Source: Saccopteryx bilineata (taxonomy: Eukaryota; Chordata; Mammalia; Chiroptera; Emballonuridae). Taken from it: 64,000 nucleotides of DNA. The position numbers and the translations under genes are program-made. Below are positions 33,762 through 45,637 of the stretch, one piece after another. The notes beneath the pieces are model-generated. The model saw only the letters and a program-made list of their open reading frames with translations, was not told where the DNA came from and made no database searches. Within the stretch, counting starts at the first letter, position 1. Every line of letters begins with the position of its first letter. The stretch is from the NCBI RefSeq assembly GCF_036850765.1, contig NC_089491.1:181329520-181393519 (forward strand). Reading direction: 5' to 3'.

Positions 33762-33980
33762 CCCCCTTTCTTTCTTGCTGAAATCAATAAATTAAAAAAA
33801 AAATGTTTTAAAAAAATCTATTCAATAGAAGTCAGCACATTAGAAGGCCCTCGTCAAACTGTGCTCTCACCTTGAACTTGGATTTCTAGTTTCAGAAATC
33901 GTGAGAAATGAATTTCTATTGTTTTATAAGCCACTTAGTCTGTGGTATTTTGTTTTAATAGCCAGAACAGACTAAGACAA
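33431..33980 (+). repeat. MaLR (MST/MLT1-type) LTR, split by a SINE
   Basis: Begins CTGCTATGATCTGAATGTG. Characteristic blocks follow: 'CTTATGTTGAAATTCTAATC', 'TTTGGGAGGTGATTGGGTCA' and 'AGGATTAGTGCCCTAATAAA'. After the SINE come 'GAACTTGGATTTCTAG' and 'ATAAGCCACTTAGTCTGTGG', ending 'AACAGACTAAGACA'. These are landmarks of ERVL-MaLR LTRs. A type C SINE at 33630-33826 interrupts it. Confidence 0.88.
33630..33826 (+). mobile_element. VES-like tRNA SINE (type C), inserted in the MaLR LTR
   Basis: Head GCCCTGGCCTGATAGCTTTG, B box GTTTGATTCCTGGTCAGGG, then a (CT)n run, C run and A-rich tail. AGAAGTC(T/A)GCA duplicated at 33619-33629 and 33827-33837. The short 3' part and (CT)n tail fit the VES family of bats. 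Confidence 0.88.
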
Positions 33981-35527
33981 ACACCATGCCCAAAAGTGAG
34001 TCTTTGGAAACAATATAATGATACATTAAAATGATTGTGTTCAGTGCTAGAAGCTTAGCTTTAATAATGCCAAAAAAAAAAAAAAATGGCCTGTAAGCAC
34101 TATTATTTTCTACTGATTCCTACATGGCATATCGGATATTGGAAGCCCCTTAGGAAGAAGAGTGATGATGATGCTATGTCTATCAAGAGCCAAAAGGTGG
34201 TCAATGTTAGTGTTGCATGTACATTTCCCAAAATTACATATAATTAATAACTGAGAACAATGACAAATGATAATATTGAAGGTAAATGTTTCTTGATAGA
34301 CCTAATATAAATTTTGAGGAAATAAGTTTTATAAATAATGATGTAAATGAGGATGCATCAATCCATTTATCTACAGTAGTGACATTAACAAGGATGGATA
34401 TTTTCTTTCAAGGAATATTAGTAAATTTAGGAAACTGTCCCCAAGGTGTCCAAAGTTTTCCAGGTTATTAAGATATAGACATAGAAAATTCTGAAGCTAG
34501 GGTGCTGGTAAGCTAGAAAATATTATAGGTATTAAGATTATATAACATAAGAGAACAGTGACTGGCAAGTTTGTATCTAAATTATATCATTGGTCAATCA
34601 GTTAGCTTAAACCTGTTATTGACCAGCTAGTCCAAGTCTTGAGTAAGGAACTCATATATTCTTGCTTAAAAATGGCATTTATATTCCTAAGCTTAGGGAC
34701 ATTAACTATGGCATGGTCTCTAGACAGATCAGTCATATTATTTTACTAGTAAAATAACAGATACACTGGCTAGCTTTCTATCTCACCCAGGTTATGCATT
34801 TCTTTATTCTACATAGTATAGCTTCTCAATCTTTCAGTTGTCACCTCCCTTTTTTTAGGTGATTTATCATGTGTTAGAATTTGTCAGCACAAGACGTAGA
34901 CTGCTCTTCTTAGGAACATGATCATTATGTGAACATGTGTGTCTCAGAGCCCAATGTAAGGGAAAATCAATGCTACATCTTGGTGCTGAATATTAACCTT
35001 ATCAGATTTGTTTGGGGTAGTAATATTTGAAAAGAGATAAGAGTGTTCATGAATCCTGATTCAGCTGGGTAGAAATTCTATCAACTCTTCTATGAGGGAG
35101 AGCTGAGGAAATTGTATTTGGCATCAGAATATCTATCAAATAACTAGAATGTAGTGAGGCAACCACCTCATACCCAATTTATGGTGCTTAATCTTTTTGT
35201 AATTTCTTTTAACAGTCTTACCTCTGTCCATCAGAAGTAGGGCTATCTCTTAATTTCCTCTTCTAAGTTTCTTCTATTTGAAATGAGGTACTTACTTCTC
35301 ATTATTCATTTGCTACTAAGACTTAAGAGGATTAAAAAGTTCATTGGATCAAATAAAATTTATCTTACGTAGCAAGTCAGATATATTAGTACTAGGAAAT
35401 TTAAGTGTCTATAATATATGATTATTTACATGGTAGGGCATAGGTAAGTTTACAGTTGTGAGTACAAGAAACAGTTTATTCTTGTGTAATTATTTTTTAA
35501 TTATTGTATTTTTTTCATACAAACAAC
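33981..35527. other. Unassigned AT-rich DNA
   Basis: No gene or repeat recognised. A poly-A run lies at about 34072-34085, and a 61-residue plus frame at 34286-34471 is not recognisable. Confidence 0.4.
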
Positions 35528-35542
35528 TGTAAACCTATTTTT

Positions 35543-35885
35543 TGTGTGTGTATTTTTCCTAAGTTAGAAGTAGGGAAGCAATCAGACAGACTCCCACATG
35601 CGCCTGACCAGGGGCAATGTTCTGCCCATCTGGGGCATTGCTCCGCTGTGGCCAGAGCCATTCTACTGCCTGAGGCAGAGGCCATGTAGCCATCTTCAGC
35701 GCCCAGGCCAACTTGCTCCAATGGAGCCTTGGCTGCGGGAAGTGAAGAGAGAAATAGAAAGAAAGGAGAGAGGGAAGGGTGGAAAAGCAGATGGGCGCTT
35801 CTCCTGTGTGCCCTGGCTGGGAATCGAACCCAGGACTTCCACACGCTCGGCTAACGCTCTACTGCTGAGCCCACCGGCTAGGGTT
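35543..35885 (-). mobile_element. tRNA-derived SINE, long type B, antisense
   Basis: Reversed: ACCCTAGCCGGTGGGCTCAG, B box GGTTCGATTCCC, 'CATCTGCTTTTCCACCC', 'CCAATGGAGCAAGTTGG', ending with the AAAAATA tail. TGTAAA(C/T)CTATTTTT is duplicated at 35528-35542 and 35886-35900 (14 of 15). Confidence 0.9.
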
Positions 35886-35924
35886 GTAAATCTATTTTTG
35901 CCCTTTAGCCCCATGTACACATAC

Positions 35925-36005
35925 ACATACATTATACATACATTATATATATATATATATACACACACACATATATATGGATGGGATGTGTGCATTTGTG
36001 TGTGT
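35925..36005. repeat. (CA)/(TA)/(TG) compound microsatellite
   Basis: ACACATACACATAC, then a TATATATATATATATA run, ACACACACACA and TGTGTGTG. Confidence 0.9.
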
Positions 36006-36102
36006 GAATATGGGTCTAAATTTGGTTAATTACTTTATAAAACTATTTCAACCAAAGCAGGCATTCCATATAATAACATAGTTAATTTTATTCTCACTTT
36101 TT

Positions 36103-36305
36103 AAATATTTATTTTTATTTATTTATTTTAGAGAACAGACACACACACAGAGAGAGAGAGAGAGTGAGAGAGAGAGAGAGTAAGAAAGAAAGAAGGGGGG
36201 AGAAGCAGGAAGCATCAACTGACTGGGCAAACTCAGAGTTTTGAACCAGAGACCTCTCAGCATTCCAGGTCAATGCCTAATCCACTGCGCCACCACAGGT
36301 CAGGC
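36103..36305 (-). mobile_element. tRNA-derived SINE, type A, antisense
   Basis: Reversed: GCCTGACCTGTGGTGGCGCA, B-box-like GGTTCAAAACTC, then a (CT)n/(GT)n stretch and a T-rich end on the plus strand. Perfect CTCACTTTTT at 36093-36102 and 36306-36315. Confidence 0.9.
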
Positions 36306-36315
36306 CTCACTTTTT

Positions 36316-36856
36316 TTTTAATATAATTATAATATCTTTTTGTGAAAATTTCCAATTTAGACCCACAATTCACAAAAGAAACTGCAGCAGGGCTCTCTTA
36401 TTTATCAGTTCTATTCATTTGCGCTGTTTGATAATCTGTCAACCATTTAAATGTTATTGTCACTCTAGTAAACAATAATAAATACTTCTTTATTATATTC
36501 CATGAACTACATGTGCTAGATTACAGTGTTGTTAAAATATTTATTGTTTCTTCTCTCTGGACCCTCTCTATGGGAGAATTATATTTACCTTCTCATAGAT
36601 ATCAGGCTTAGACATATTATTGGCTTTGAGTGTGAATATTGGTTCAAGTGTCATGTGGAAATCCCCAGCAGGAGCCTTGACAGTCATTGAATGATGATAC
36701 TACCTTGTCTCTTTTCCCTGAGTTATAAGCCTGGCAATATTCCAGATATGGGTTGCTCTATTAACCTAGTTCTGGAGTAAAGTGGTATTGAAAAGAGAAT
36801 AGGCAGAATTTAACATATGTTACTAAGCCATCAAGATTTGGGGCTCAGTGTTTTGT
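36316..36856. other. Unassigned DNA
   Basis: No feature recognised. Confidence 0.4.
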
Positions 36857-36873
36857 CCACCATCATATATCTT

Positions 36874-37222
36874 TTTTATCCCTGAAATGAGAAGCAAGGA
36901 GACAGAAAGACTCCCGCATGCACCTGACTGGGCTCCATCCGGCATGCTTACTAGGGGGCTATGCTCTGCCCATCTGGGGCATTGCTCCATTGCAACCAGA
37001 GTCATTCTAGTACCTGAGGCAGAAGCCATAGAGCCATCCTCAGTGCCTGGGCCAACTTTGCTCCAGTGGAGTCTTGGCTGCGGGAGGGGAAGAGGGAGAT
37101 AAAGAGAAGGGGAAGAGTGGAGAAGCAGATGGGTGGTTTTCCTGTGTGCCCTGGCTGGGAATTGAACATGGGACATCAACACACTGGGCTGATGTTCTAC
37201 CACTGAGCGAACCAGCCAGGAC
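36874..37222 (-). mobile_element. tRNA-derived SINE, long type B, antisense
   Basis: Reversed: GTCCTGGCTGGTTCGCTCAG, B-box-like GTTCAATTCCCAGCCAGGG, 'CATCTGCTTCTCCACTC', 'CCACTGGAGCAAAGTTGGCC' and the terminal GTCTTTCTGTCTCC. CCACC(A/G)TCATATATCTT is duplicated at 36857-36873 and 37223-37239 (16 of 17). Confidence 0.92.
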
Positions 37223-37239
37223 CCACCGTCATATATCTT

Positions 37240-39259
37240 AATCTGTAAGTTATAAAGAAATGTTTTCCCATATAATTTAAAGCAAATATATAATTGAGTA
37301 TTTTTGTTATGCAAACACACAGGCATTAAGGATACATCAAATGCAATAATTTTGTGTAGTATAATATCAGAAATACTGTTAGATATAAAGTTAAAAAACA
37401 GTGCTTTGAGCATGGCCTTTCATTCAGTGATAAGGGACTGTAAATTGGTACAATATTTCCAAAGGTTAATTTTTAATATATGTTAAAACTATTAAAACAT
37501 AATCTTTGACACAGTAATCCTACTAAGAAAATAACAAAAAAAACACAAAATATTCAGAGGAATACTTATTTTTATGATTAATGTTTTTTGAAACAATTTA
37601 ATGTTCAAAAGTAGAAGATTGGTAAAGTAAATCATCACTCATAAAGTGAAATATTATGCAGCCATTAAATAATATTGCGGAGGAATATTCACTATTATAA
37701 ACATTTTTGATAAGGAGAAAAAGCAAAATAGAATTGTAAATAATGCATTTCTTGAATCAACATTTTTCACAGTAGTTATCAGTACATAGTATAACTTTAA
37801 AAACAGATATATATTACTTTTTGACCCAGAAAATTGTTATAAATTTCTTAAAAAATGAAACATGGTATCAGAGGAGGAATATATCTTTTTCATATGCAAT
37901 GCATAAAATATCAGAATGTGCCTTGAGTGAAGAATGTTTTTTCCATGGCTCTCACTGTCCAATTTGTTTATCTATTTATATATAAAGTGTTATTTGCTAT
38001 TACATCACCTTCAGCTTTACATGGTATTTTAATTACATTTTCACTGCTTTGGAAGTTGAGCTAGTGGTATTGTTAAATCAAGGAATTCTCAAATCTTTCA
38101 AGTTAGAATAAATGCAACTCCCTTAACTATTCAATATATTACTGCTATCTCTTTCTTGTAACTATTGCAGAGATACAGAATTCATGGTAATTAAATATTA
38201 TTTAGTCCTTAAATCCACCTGGGACTGCTGGTAATTACATCCCAATATGATTTCTTCTAAGATATTTTAGATACCATTAATAAACAGGTAAGAAAAAAAT
38301 AAGGGGATTAACAGTAATTATCGTAAAATGGATTGCTATTAAATTAATTGAATAAAAAGTAATTGGATTATGTATGATCTTCAACAGCTACTAGAGTTTA
38401 AACTTTAATTAAATTGTCATAGTCAATTCAAAAATGAATGTTTGAGCATAAACTATTTTTAAACAACATGAATAGCAGAATACTAATCAGGGGGCCTGTA
38501 CTACCAAACCTGAAGTTGAAAGCTCTGTCAGACTGATTACCAATCAATTTTCCACACATTAAAATCATTAGAAAAAAGTGTTGAGCTCTAACAATCATTT
38601 GCAGGCTTTTCAAATATTATTACTTGATAGGAAGTCAATTAGCATTGACTAAGAAAGCTCATTCTTAAACAATTATCTGGGTTATGTGCATTAAAAAAAA
38701 ATCTAGGCTTTTAATTTTTCCTGGAAGTTTTTAGAGTCAGACTTCCCCAGCTAAGTCCACAATTATATTTTATCAACTATTTCTTTATTCATCATGAAAG
38801 ACATTTTAAACATATGACATAATTTTTCATATTATGTTTTACTCCTTCTAGTAATGTTTTAAAGTAAAATGAGTAAATAAATAAAATATGGTATATGAAA
38901 TAATGTGTATATAACTATTTACATACATGTATGCATAGATATACATATATTCATACATATATTCATACATAGATACATACAGGTAGACCTACATATATGC
39001 ATATCATCTGGGACATTTTTCAGGCAGCTATTTGAAATCTGTAGGATGTACTACTAAAACTTTCTCAGAGGGAAAGATAAGCAGTTACTTTCTGCTTTGA
39101 TTTTTTAGTTCTGCTTTGCACAAAGATGGTAAAAACACAAAATTGCCTTATTCAAACCTAAATTTTCAATGAGAAATAAAGGTATTTGAGTTTTCTGACT
39201 TTAAAATATTTTTAAAATTTTATTTAGAAAATTAAAATTAACAGAGTGACATGATCAAT
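37240..39259. other. Single-copy-looking AT-rich DNA
   Basis: About 2 kb without recognisable gene or repeat, apart from an (ATACAT)n-like microsatellite at 38925-38995. Confidence 0.4.
38925..38995. repeat. (CATA)n-rich microsatellite
   Basis: Repeated ACATACATGTATGCATAGAT and TATTCATACATA words over about 70 bp. Confidence 0.75.
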
Positions 39260-39454
39260 GAGAGTAAATGGGTGCGCAGTGGATAAAGTATAGACCTGGA
39301 AAGCTGAGGTCGCTGGTTTGAAACCCAGGCTTTCCCAGTCAAGGCACGTGTGGGAAGTGGCTATGAGCTGATTCCTCCCTCTTCTCCTCCTTTCTCTCTC
39401 TCTCTCTCTCCTCTCTCAAAATCAATTTAAAAAAACAACAAAACAAACAAAAAA
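39260..39454 (+). mobile_element. tRNA-derived SINE, type A, sense (5' end degraded)
   Basis: GTGCGCAGTGGATAAAGTA, B box GGTTTGAAACCC, 'CCCAGTCAAGGCACGTGTGG', a CT tract and an A-rich tail. The first bases of the head are diverged. Confidence 0.8.
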
Positions 39455-40519
39455 TATGAGACTAAGATTTTTATTGCAGTATCTAAACTACCCTCAAGGA
39501 AACATTTTTTAAAATCTTTTTGAGAATTGCTTGATTAAATTGATAAAATTATTTTAAGTTGCTTATAAACTAAATCAAAGTCTTTCTCCAGCTTTTAAGG
39601 TACATTTTGATCATTTACCTTTTATATTAATATTTTAGATATAGGGTTTTTATAGTTTTAATTTTTTATTGACCTTTTCTATTGGTATATTTGATCTGCA
39701 TATCTATATATGTATTTATGTATCTATATTTTATATCTCCCACCTAAAACTGAATTTTAGTATAGTTAATAAATTATGTAACATAATATATTTAATTAAA
39801 CTTTGAAAATAATGTGATACTGTATACACAAATTGAAGGATATAATAACCATAAGTACAGTTATGCAAATGGGGATGATGATAATGATAATGGTAGTTGT
39901 ATGCTTATCATAATCTGATTTCTTCAGAAAGGAGGATGGTGTTTTTCACAAAGCAAATAATTTCCACAGGCAATTTCAACAAAAATATGATAAGAAGATG
40001 CTTTTGGATTTTTAGATTTATATATATAAAGGGTGTTTTCAATAATGTGGGGAAATAACATAACTTTCCTGTCAGCATTAGTATTTGTATAAATCACTTC
40101 CATCTCTTTAAATGAATTTTATCTTTTAATATCAAAGTAATATAGTTATCCTGGATTACATCTTCTAAAGATTAATATTTCAATACTGTTATATTATTTT
40201 GATTTCAATTTTTGGCCTATAGTAATGATTTTAGTATTCTTGAGTTTTGCTTGCCTCTCTATGATTTCTTTGCTTATTTCTTCTGTTGGTGAAATTCTAA
40301 ATTCTAACTATACATAATACCAAATTATAATGAATCATACTTGAAATAGGAAGTAGACTTTCAGAGTATGATAACTCAGACATTTTTTAACTCCAGAGGC
40401 TGTGATTTTTATAATTACATATTATCTAGAAAATTTTAAAAATTGAGAAGTGGAACTGCTAGTGAATTTTTAACATTGGTAAATTAGCATTATTGTTTGT
40501 AAAATATTTTTAAGAGTTT
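39455..40519. other. Unassigned AT-rich DNA
   Basis: No feature recognised. Confidence 0.4.
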
Positions 40520-40533
40520 AAAACTATATGCCT

Positions 40534-40737
40534 AGCCCTGGCCGGTTAGCACAGTCAGTTAAAGCATTGTCCCAAAGCAACAGGTTTCAGGTTCGATCCC
40601 TGGCAGGGCGCACACAGGAAGTAACCAATTAATGCATGACTGAGTGAAACAACAAATGAATGCTTCCTTTCCCCTCCTGTCTCTCTCCCTTCCTCTCACT
40701 GTCTCTCTAAAAAAGAATCATTAAATAAAAAGGATTA
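40534..40737 (+). mobile_element. VES-like tRNA SINE (type C), first of a pair
   Basis: AGCCCTGGCCGGTTAGCACA, B box GGTTCGATCCCTGGCAGGG, then CT tracts and an A-rich tail running straight into a second SINE. AAAACTATAT lies just before it (40520-40529) and again after the second SINE. Confidence 0.88.
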
Positions 40738-40880
40738 AGCCCTGGAAGGATAGCTTGGAGTGTCGTATAGAAGCACAGCGGTTTGTGGTTCGATCCCTGG
40801 TCAGGGCATACACTGGAGGAGCTCAATATTCCTGTCTCTTTCCCTCTCTTCCTGCCTCTCTCTAAAAATATAAACAAAAC
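40738..40880 (+). mobile_element. VES-like tRNA SINE (type C), inserted in the tail of the first
   Basis: AGCCCTGGAAGGATAGCTTG, B box GGTTCGATCCCTGGTCAGGG, a short CT part and an AAAC tail, followed by AAAACTATAT at 40881-40890. Outer copies of this 10-mer flank the pair, so the second SINE most simply inserted into the tail of the first. Confidence 0.85.
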
Positions 40881-40890
40881 AAAACTATAT

Positions 40891-41540
40891 TCTTCTTTTT
40901 GCTTTTTACTTTACAATATTCATTTAATGTATTTATAATAATCTACTATGTAACTGTTGCATGCAAAATTAGGTAATTTCAAAGGAAATATTTTTTCCTC
41001 TATTAGGCAGCTCTGGACATAAAATTGTACACACATTTTTCACAAATAAAATACAAAGTCAGACTACGTAGCCCCAGAAAAACTATTTTTTGCATTATTT
41101 ACTGCTCTAAATAGAAAACAAAAATGCCAAGTATTTTATTTTTAACTACAAAGTTTATTCTACCTTTCATGAGACTTTTCATGTCTTTTGCAAACTACAC
41201 TATATATGTAAAGTAAAATATGGAACAATTCAGATCTTAGGTTATTAAAATATGCAGTGTTAATCTATATTATAAATATATGACAGTCAATCTTATAGTG
41301 TAAATTCCTCAGCTACATAGAAAATAAACATTTCCAAGAGTATTAAAAAATTGATTAACTACATGCTGTATTACACATGACTTAATGCAGACATAAAGTG
41401 AATTTTATGAAAAATCAAAGGCGTATTTAGTGCTTTGTAGGTAAAAACAAAACAAAACCAGAGATAAGCTAAGACATGAGATTTGTTTCTGGCTTAAGAT
41501 TTTAAATTAGAAGTTGAGTTTTTATTTTTTTATAAATATT
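40891..41540. other. Unassigned AT-rich DNA
   Basis: No feature recognised. Confidence 0.4.
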
Positions 41541-41554
41541 GAAAGTGAGGATGA

Positions 41555-42623
41555 CAAACTATATTCAAATAAGGGAAGGAAAGGCAAAAATAAATGAATG
41601 GGACTATATCAAACTATAAAGCTTCTGCCCAGCTGAAGAAACTCACAACAAAAGAAATAGCAGCCAACTAAATGGAAGATGAGCTTTGCAAACAACAGCT
41701 CAAAAATGGGTTAATATCCATAATATATAAAGAACTCACAAAACTCAACAACAAACAAGCAAACAATCCAATTAAAAAATGGGGAGAGGACCTGAACTGA
41801 CATTTCTCCCAAGAAGACATACAAATGGCCAACAGATATATGAAAATATGTTCATCTTCACTAGCTATTTAAGAAATGGAAATCAAAACTACAATGAGAT
41901 ACCACCTCACACCTGTTAGATTGGCTATTATCAACAAGACAGGTAATAACAAGTATTGGAAAGGCTGTGGAGAAAATGCAAAGTAGTACACTGCTGGTGG
42001 GAATGCATAGTACAATCATTATGGAAGAAAATTTTGTGGTTCCTCAAAAAACTAAGAATAGAATTACCATATAACCCAGCAATCCCTCTACTGGGTAGCT
42101 GCCCCAAAAGCTTGAAAACATTGGTACATAAGGACACATGCACCTTGTTCATCGCAGCATTATTCACAGTGACCAGGACATGGAAACAACCAAATTGTCC
42201 CTCAATAGAGGATTAGATAAAGAAGATGTGGTACATATATACTATAGAATACTACTCAGCCATAAGAAATTATGATATATTGCCATTTACAAAAACATGG
42301 ATGGACCTTGAGAACATTATATTAAGCAAAATAAGTAAATCAGAAAAAGCTAAGAACTGTATGATTTCACACGTAAGTGGGATATTGAAATGGACATAGA
42401 TAAAAGTGTAGTGGTTACCAGGGGGAAGGGAACATGGGGGAGAAATGAGGAGAAGGATATAAAACAGGATAAAGTGATAGAAAATGATTTGACTTTGGGT
42501 GACGGATATACAACATAATCAACAGTTTAAATGCTATAGAAATGTTTACCTGAAACTTATGTACTCTTATTGATCAATGTCACCCTGCTGATTTAATTTT
42601 CTAAAAAAAATAAAAAGAAAGAA
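41555..42623 (+). mobile_element. 5'-truncated LINE-1, sense
   Basis: About 1.07 kb covering the ORF2 C-terminus and 3' UTR. The minus or broken plus frames carry ELPYNPAIPLLGSCPKS and TWKQPN-type words, and the end has 'TTTGGGTGACGGATATACA', 'GTTTACCTGAAACTTATGTA', 'TGATCAATGTCACC' and an A-rich tail. GAAA(G/A)TGAGGATGA is duplicated at 41541-41554 and 42624-42637 (13 of 14), confirming the ends. Stops disrupt ORF2. Confidence 0.92.
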
Positions 42624-42835
42624 GAAAATGAGGATGAAATTGAAAAGGTTGAGGCAACTTCTATCTTGGAAATGCTTCCTTAATAAAATTTACAAGGCCA
42701 ATAAAATTTCTATGATGCCCTAACTCATGTAAATCTTCTCATATAACTGTTCAGATTTAAATGGATCAAGAAATTGAAAAGAGTGATAATTTTGAAAATT
42801 ATAATATTATATTTAGTAATCAAAATATTTCTACA

Positions 42836-43218
42836 GCCTGAACAGGCAGTGGAGCAGTATATAAAGCATTGGCCTGGGACACTGAAGACCCAGGTTCAAA
42901 ACCTCTGAGGTTGCTGGCTTGAGTGCGAGCTCTCCAGTTTAAATTTGGGATCATAGACATAATCCTATGGTCCCTGGGTTGAACCCAAAGGTTGCTGGCT
43001 TGAAGCTCAAGGTTGTTGGCTTGAGCCAAGGTTGCTAGCTTGAGCACGAGGTCACTGGCTCTGTTAGACCCCCCACACCCCACCCTGGTCAAGGCACATA
43101 TGAGAAAGCAATCAATGAACAACTAAAGTGTCACAACTACAAGTTGATTCTTTCATCTCTTTCCCTTCCTGTCTGTCTCTGTCTCTCACACGTACACTAA
43201 ATAAATGAATAAATAAAT
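42836..43218 (+). mobile_element. tRNA-derived SINE, extended type A', sense
   Basis: GCCTGAACAGGCAGTGGAGC head, B-box-like GGTTCAAAACC, then repeated GTTGCTGGCTTGA words, a 'GGTCAAGGCACATATGAGAA' block, 'GCAATCAATGAACAACTAAA', a CT tract and an AAATA tail. Perfect AAATATTTCTACA at 42823-42835 and 43219-43231. Confidence 0.92.
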
Positions 43219-43289
43219 AAATATTTCTACAAAAATCTTGGAAATCAGTGGTAAATTTATTCTTCTGATTTACTGGGCTGTTTTGTTTT

Positions 43290-44009
43290 TGTTTTTGTAG
43301 TAAGAATACTTAACATGAGACTGACCCTCTAACAAAGTTTTAAGTGTGGAATGCATTGTTGTTAAATGTAGGCACTATATTTTATAGCAAATCTCTAGTA
43401 CTTATTCATATTGCATAACTGGAACTTTATTCCTATTATTGATCAACAACTTTCCATCTCCTGCTCTCCCCAGCCCCAGCATCGACCATTGTACTTCCAT
43501 AAGTCTGATTATTTTAGATACTGAATATAAGTGGAATCATGTAGTATTTGTCCTTCTGTGATTTTTCTTATTTCACATAGCATAACACCCTCCCCAGGTT
43601 CATCCATGTTGTTGAAAATGGCTGGGTTTCCATCTTTTTAAAAACTGAATATTTTCCATTGTACACATATCACACATTCTCTTTATCCATTCATCACAGA
43701 TGGACAATTAAGTTACTTCCATGTCTTAACAATTATGAATAGTGCTGCAATGAACATGGAAGTGCATATATATCTTCAAGATCCTGATTTCAGTTATATT
43801 GAATATTACCCAGAAGCAGAATTGCTGGGTTATATGGAAGACCTTTTTTTTAATTTTTTGAGGAACTTCCATATTGTTTTCCATAGTAGCTGCACATTTT
43901 ACAGTGTATGAGTACTTCCAAATTCTCTACATCTTTATCAACAATTGGTATCGTTTAAAAAAATAATAGCCATCTTAACAAATGTGAAGTCATAGCTCAT
44001 TGTTTTCTA
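43290..44009 (-). mobile_element. LINE-1 ORF2 C-terminal region, antisense
   Basis: On the minus strand decayed ORF2 C-terminus. The complement at 43740-43770 ('ATGAATAGTGCTGCAATGAA') and 43810-43830 ('AGAATTGCTGGGTTATATGG') is standard for antisense L1. Left end approximate. Confidence 0.7.
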
Positions 44010-44140
44010 ATTAATTAACTTTTTATTAAATTCATTGGGGTATCATTCATTAGCAAAATTATACATGTTTCACATTCACACCTTCACAACACATCAACTG
44101 TGTATGTACACAGCATGGTGTATACACCACCTATGTCACT
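44010..44140 (-). mobile_element. LINE-1 3'-end fragment, antisense
   Basis: 'AAATTCATTGGGGTATCATT' then 'AAAATTATACATGTTTCACA' is the complement of the L1 3' terminal block, of the same type as 3601-3735 and 53715-53870. Confidence 0.6.
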
Positions 44141-44339
44141 TTTTGTGACAGCATGGATGTAGCTAGAGAGCATTATGCCAAGTGAAGTAAGCCTGCCAGA
44201 GGAAGACAAGCACCATATGACTTCACTTATATGTGAATCTTATTTAAAAAATAAACAAACAAACAAAATAGAAACAGACTCACTGATAAAGAGAACAGAC
44301 TGGCAGTTATCAGATGTGAAGGGGTTGGGACTGGGTAAA
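44141..44339 (+). mobile_element. LINE-1 3' UTR fragment, sense
   Basis: 'AGCATGGATGTAGCTAGAGA', 'ATTATGCCAAGTGAAGTAAG', 'GAAACAGACTCACTGATAAA' and 'GAGAACAGACTGGCAGTTAT' match the older L1 end region also seen at 60655-61042. Confidence 0.7.
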
Positions 44340-44351
44340 AAAAGTAAAGAA

Positions 44352-44686
44352 GGCCCTGGCTGGTTGGCTCAGTGATAGAGCATTGGCCTGGCATGCAGGA
44401 GTCCTGGGTTCAATTTCTGGCCAGGGCACCTGAGAAGCACCCATCTGCTTCTCCACCCCTCCCCCTCTCCTTCCTCTCTGTCTCCTTCTTCCCCTCCTGC
44501 AGCCAAGGCTCCATTGGAGCAAAGTTGGCCCGGGCGCTGAGGATGGCTTTGGTTGCAATACAGCAATGCCCCAGATGGGCAGAGCATCGCCCCCTGGTGG
44601 GCATGTCAGGTGGATCCCAGTCGGGCGCATGCGGGAGTCTGTCTGACTGCCTCCCCATTTCCAACTTCAGAAAAAAAAAAACAACG
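44352..44686 (+). mobile_element. tRNA-derived SINE, long type B, sense, with CTCF-like core
   Basis: GGCCCTGGCTGGTTGGCTCA, B box GGGTTCAATTTCTGGCC, 'CCATCTGCTTCTCCACCCCT', 'CCATTGGAGCAAAGTTGGCC', 'GATGGGCAGAGCATCGCCCC', the terminal 'GTCTGTCTGACTGCCTCCCC' and a poly-A tail. AAAAGTAAA precedes and follows it (44340-44348, 44687-44695). It contains the complement of CCACCAGGGGGCGATG at 44585-44600. Confidence 0.92.
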
Positions 44687-44699
44687 AAAAGTAAATGAA

Positions 44700-45627
44700 T
44701 TAAGCAAAGAAAAAAATAACATACAGTTTTATATAGAGGTCATTGTGGTTTGATATGCAAAACCAAAATATATTTTGGAAACTAAATTCAAAATAGATTG
44801 TCTAAAAATACTGATCTAAAGTTGAAATTTAAAGAATGAAATTCTGACTCTTTAATATCTGTATAAACTAATTTATTTTTACAAAAGAGTTTAAAATCTT
44901 AAATTAGTACTTCACTGTAGTATGTATTTTCTTATTGGTTATAAGTAATATGTTTGCTTTTGTATATATACAGCAAAACTTTTCTATTGCTTTCTATAAC
45001 TATATTTTAAAAGCTGACTGTTTGCATTTCTGATTTATCACCTTATAAGCCTTTTTTTTTGTTTTACAGTTTGTATGGTGAACGAAGAACTAGTAGACAT
45101 TTGATTTTGATATTCTTTGCTAGTGAAAAATGTGCTCATTTTTCTGAGACTAAATTAGTTTTGAGAAGGTTTTTTTATCTTTCAGAGATGTTTTACTTCA
45201 CAAAGAATGCAAGTCTCTGAAAGAACTTTATCTGACCTCTAAGCATTCTTGGTATTTCTCAAATTTTGGTAATCATACTATACATCAAATATCACATTAT
45301 CATACAACGTTTCCCAGGTCTCTGCAGAAACTTTTACAAGATTCCTCAGGCAATAAAAATTCCTTCATGCTTTTATTTTTTTTTCACTTAATTACTAGTG
45401 GAATATCTCATTTGCTTGTACTACATTTGCTATACACATAAATATCAATGACCAAGACAAAGTCTGTATAAGTAATCAAAATGTTCCTCGCCCTCATTTA
45501 AAAATATCATTGCCTACTTACATACATATATTTTAAAGATAATTTTTAAAAATAGTTCTATAATAAATTATCTTGAAATTAAATTTTAAGAAAATTATTA
45601 AGGATATTACTGTTTTATGAAAATAAG
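44700..45627. other. Unassigned AT-rich DNA
   Basis: No feature recognised. Confidence 0.4.
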
Positions 45628-45637
45628 TGTATTTCAA

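Noticed and set aside
40534..40620. tRNA-like sequence with A and B boxes
   Set aside because: It continues into CT-rich and A-rich SINE tails with target duplications. The other tRNA-like heads in the window do the same, so none is called as a tRNA gene.
42900..43080. Regularly spaced repeated words GTTGCTGGCTTGA suggesting a CRISPR-like array
   Set aside because: The units are degenerate, the spacing is irregular, and the block sits inside a SINE with a target duplication and A-rich tail in a mammalian genome.
44310..44753. Overlapping open frames with words such as RQSDRLPHAPDWDP, PMEPWL and GRCSAHLGH, also seen near 35598, 36848, 45615, 48661 and 60220
   Set aside because: The same peptide words recur only because each region is a copy of the long type B SINE. 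They are translations of a non-coding tRNA-derived repeat, not a protein family.
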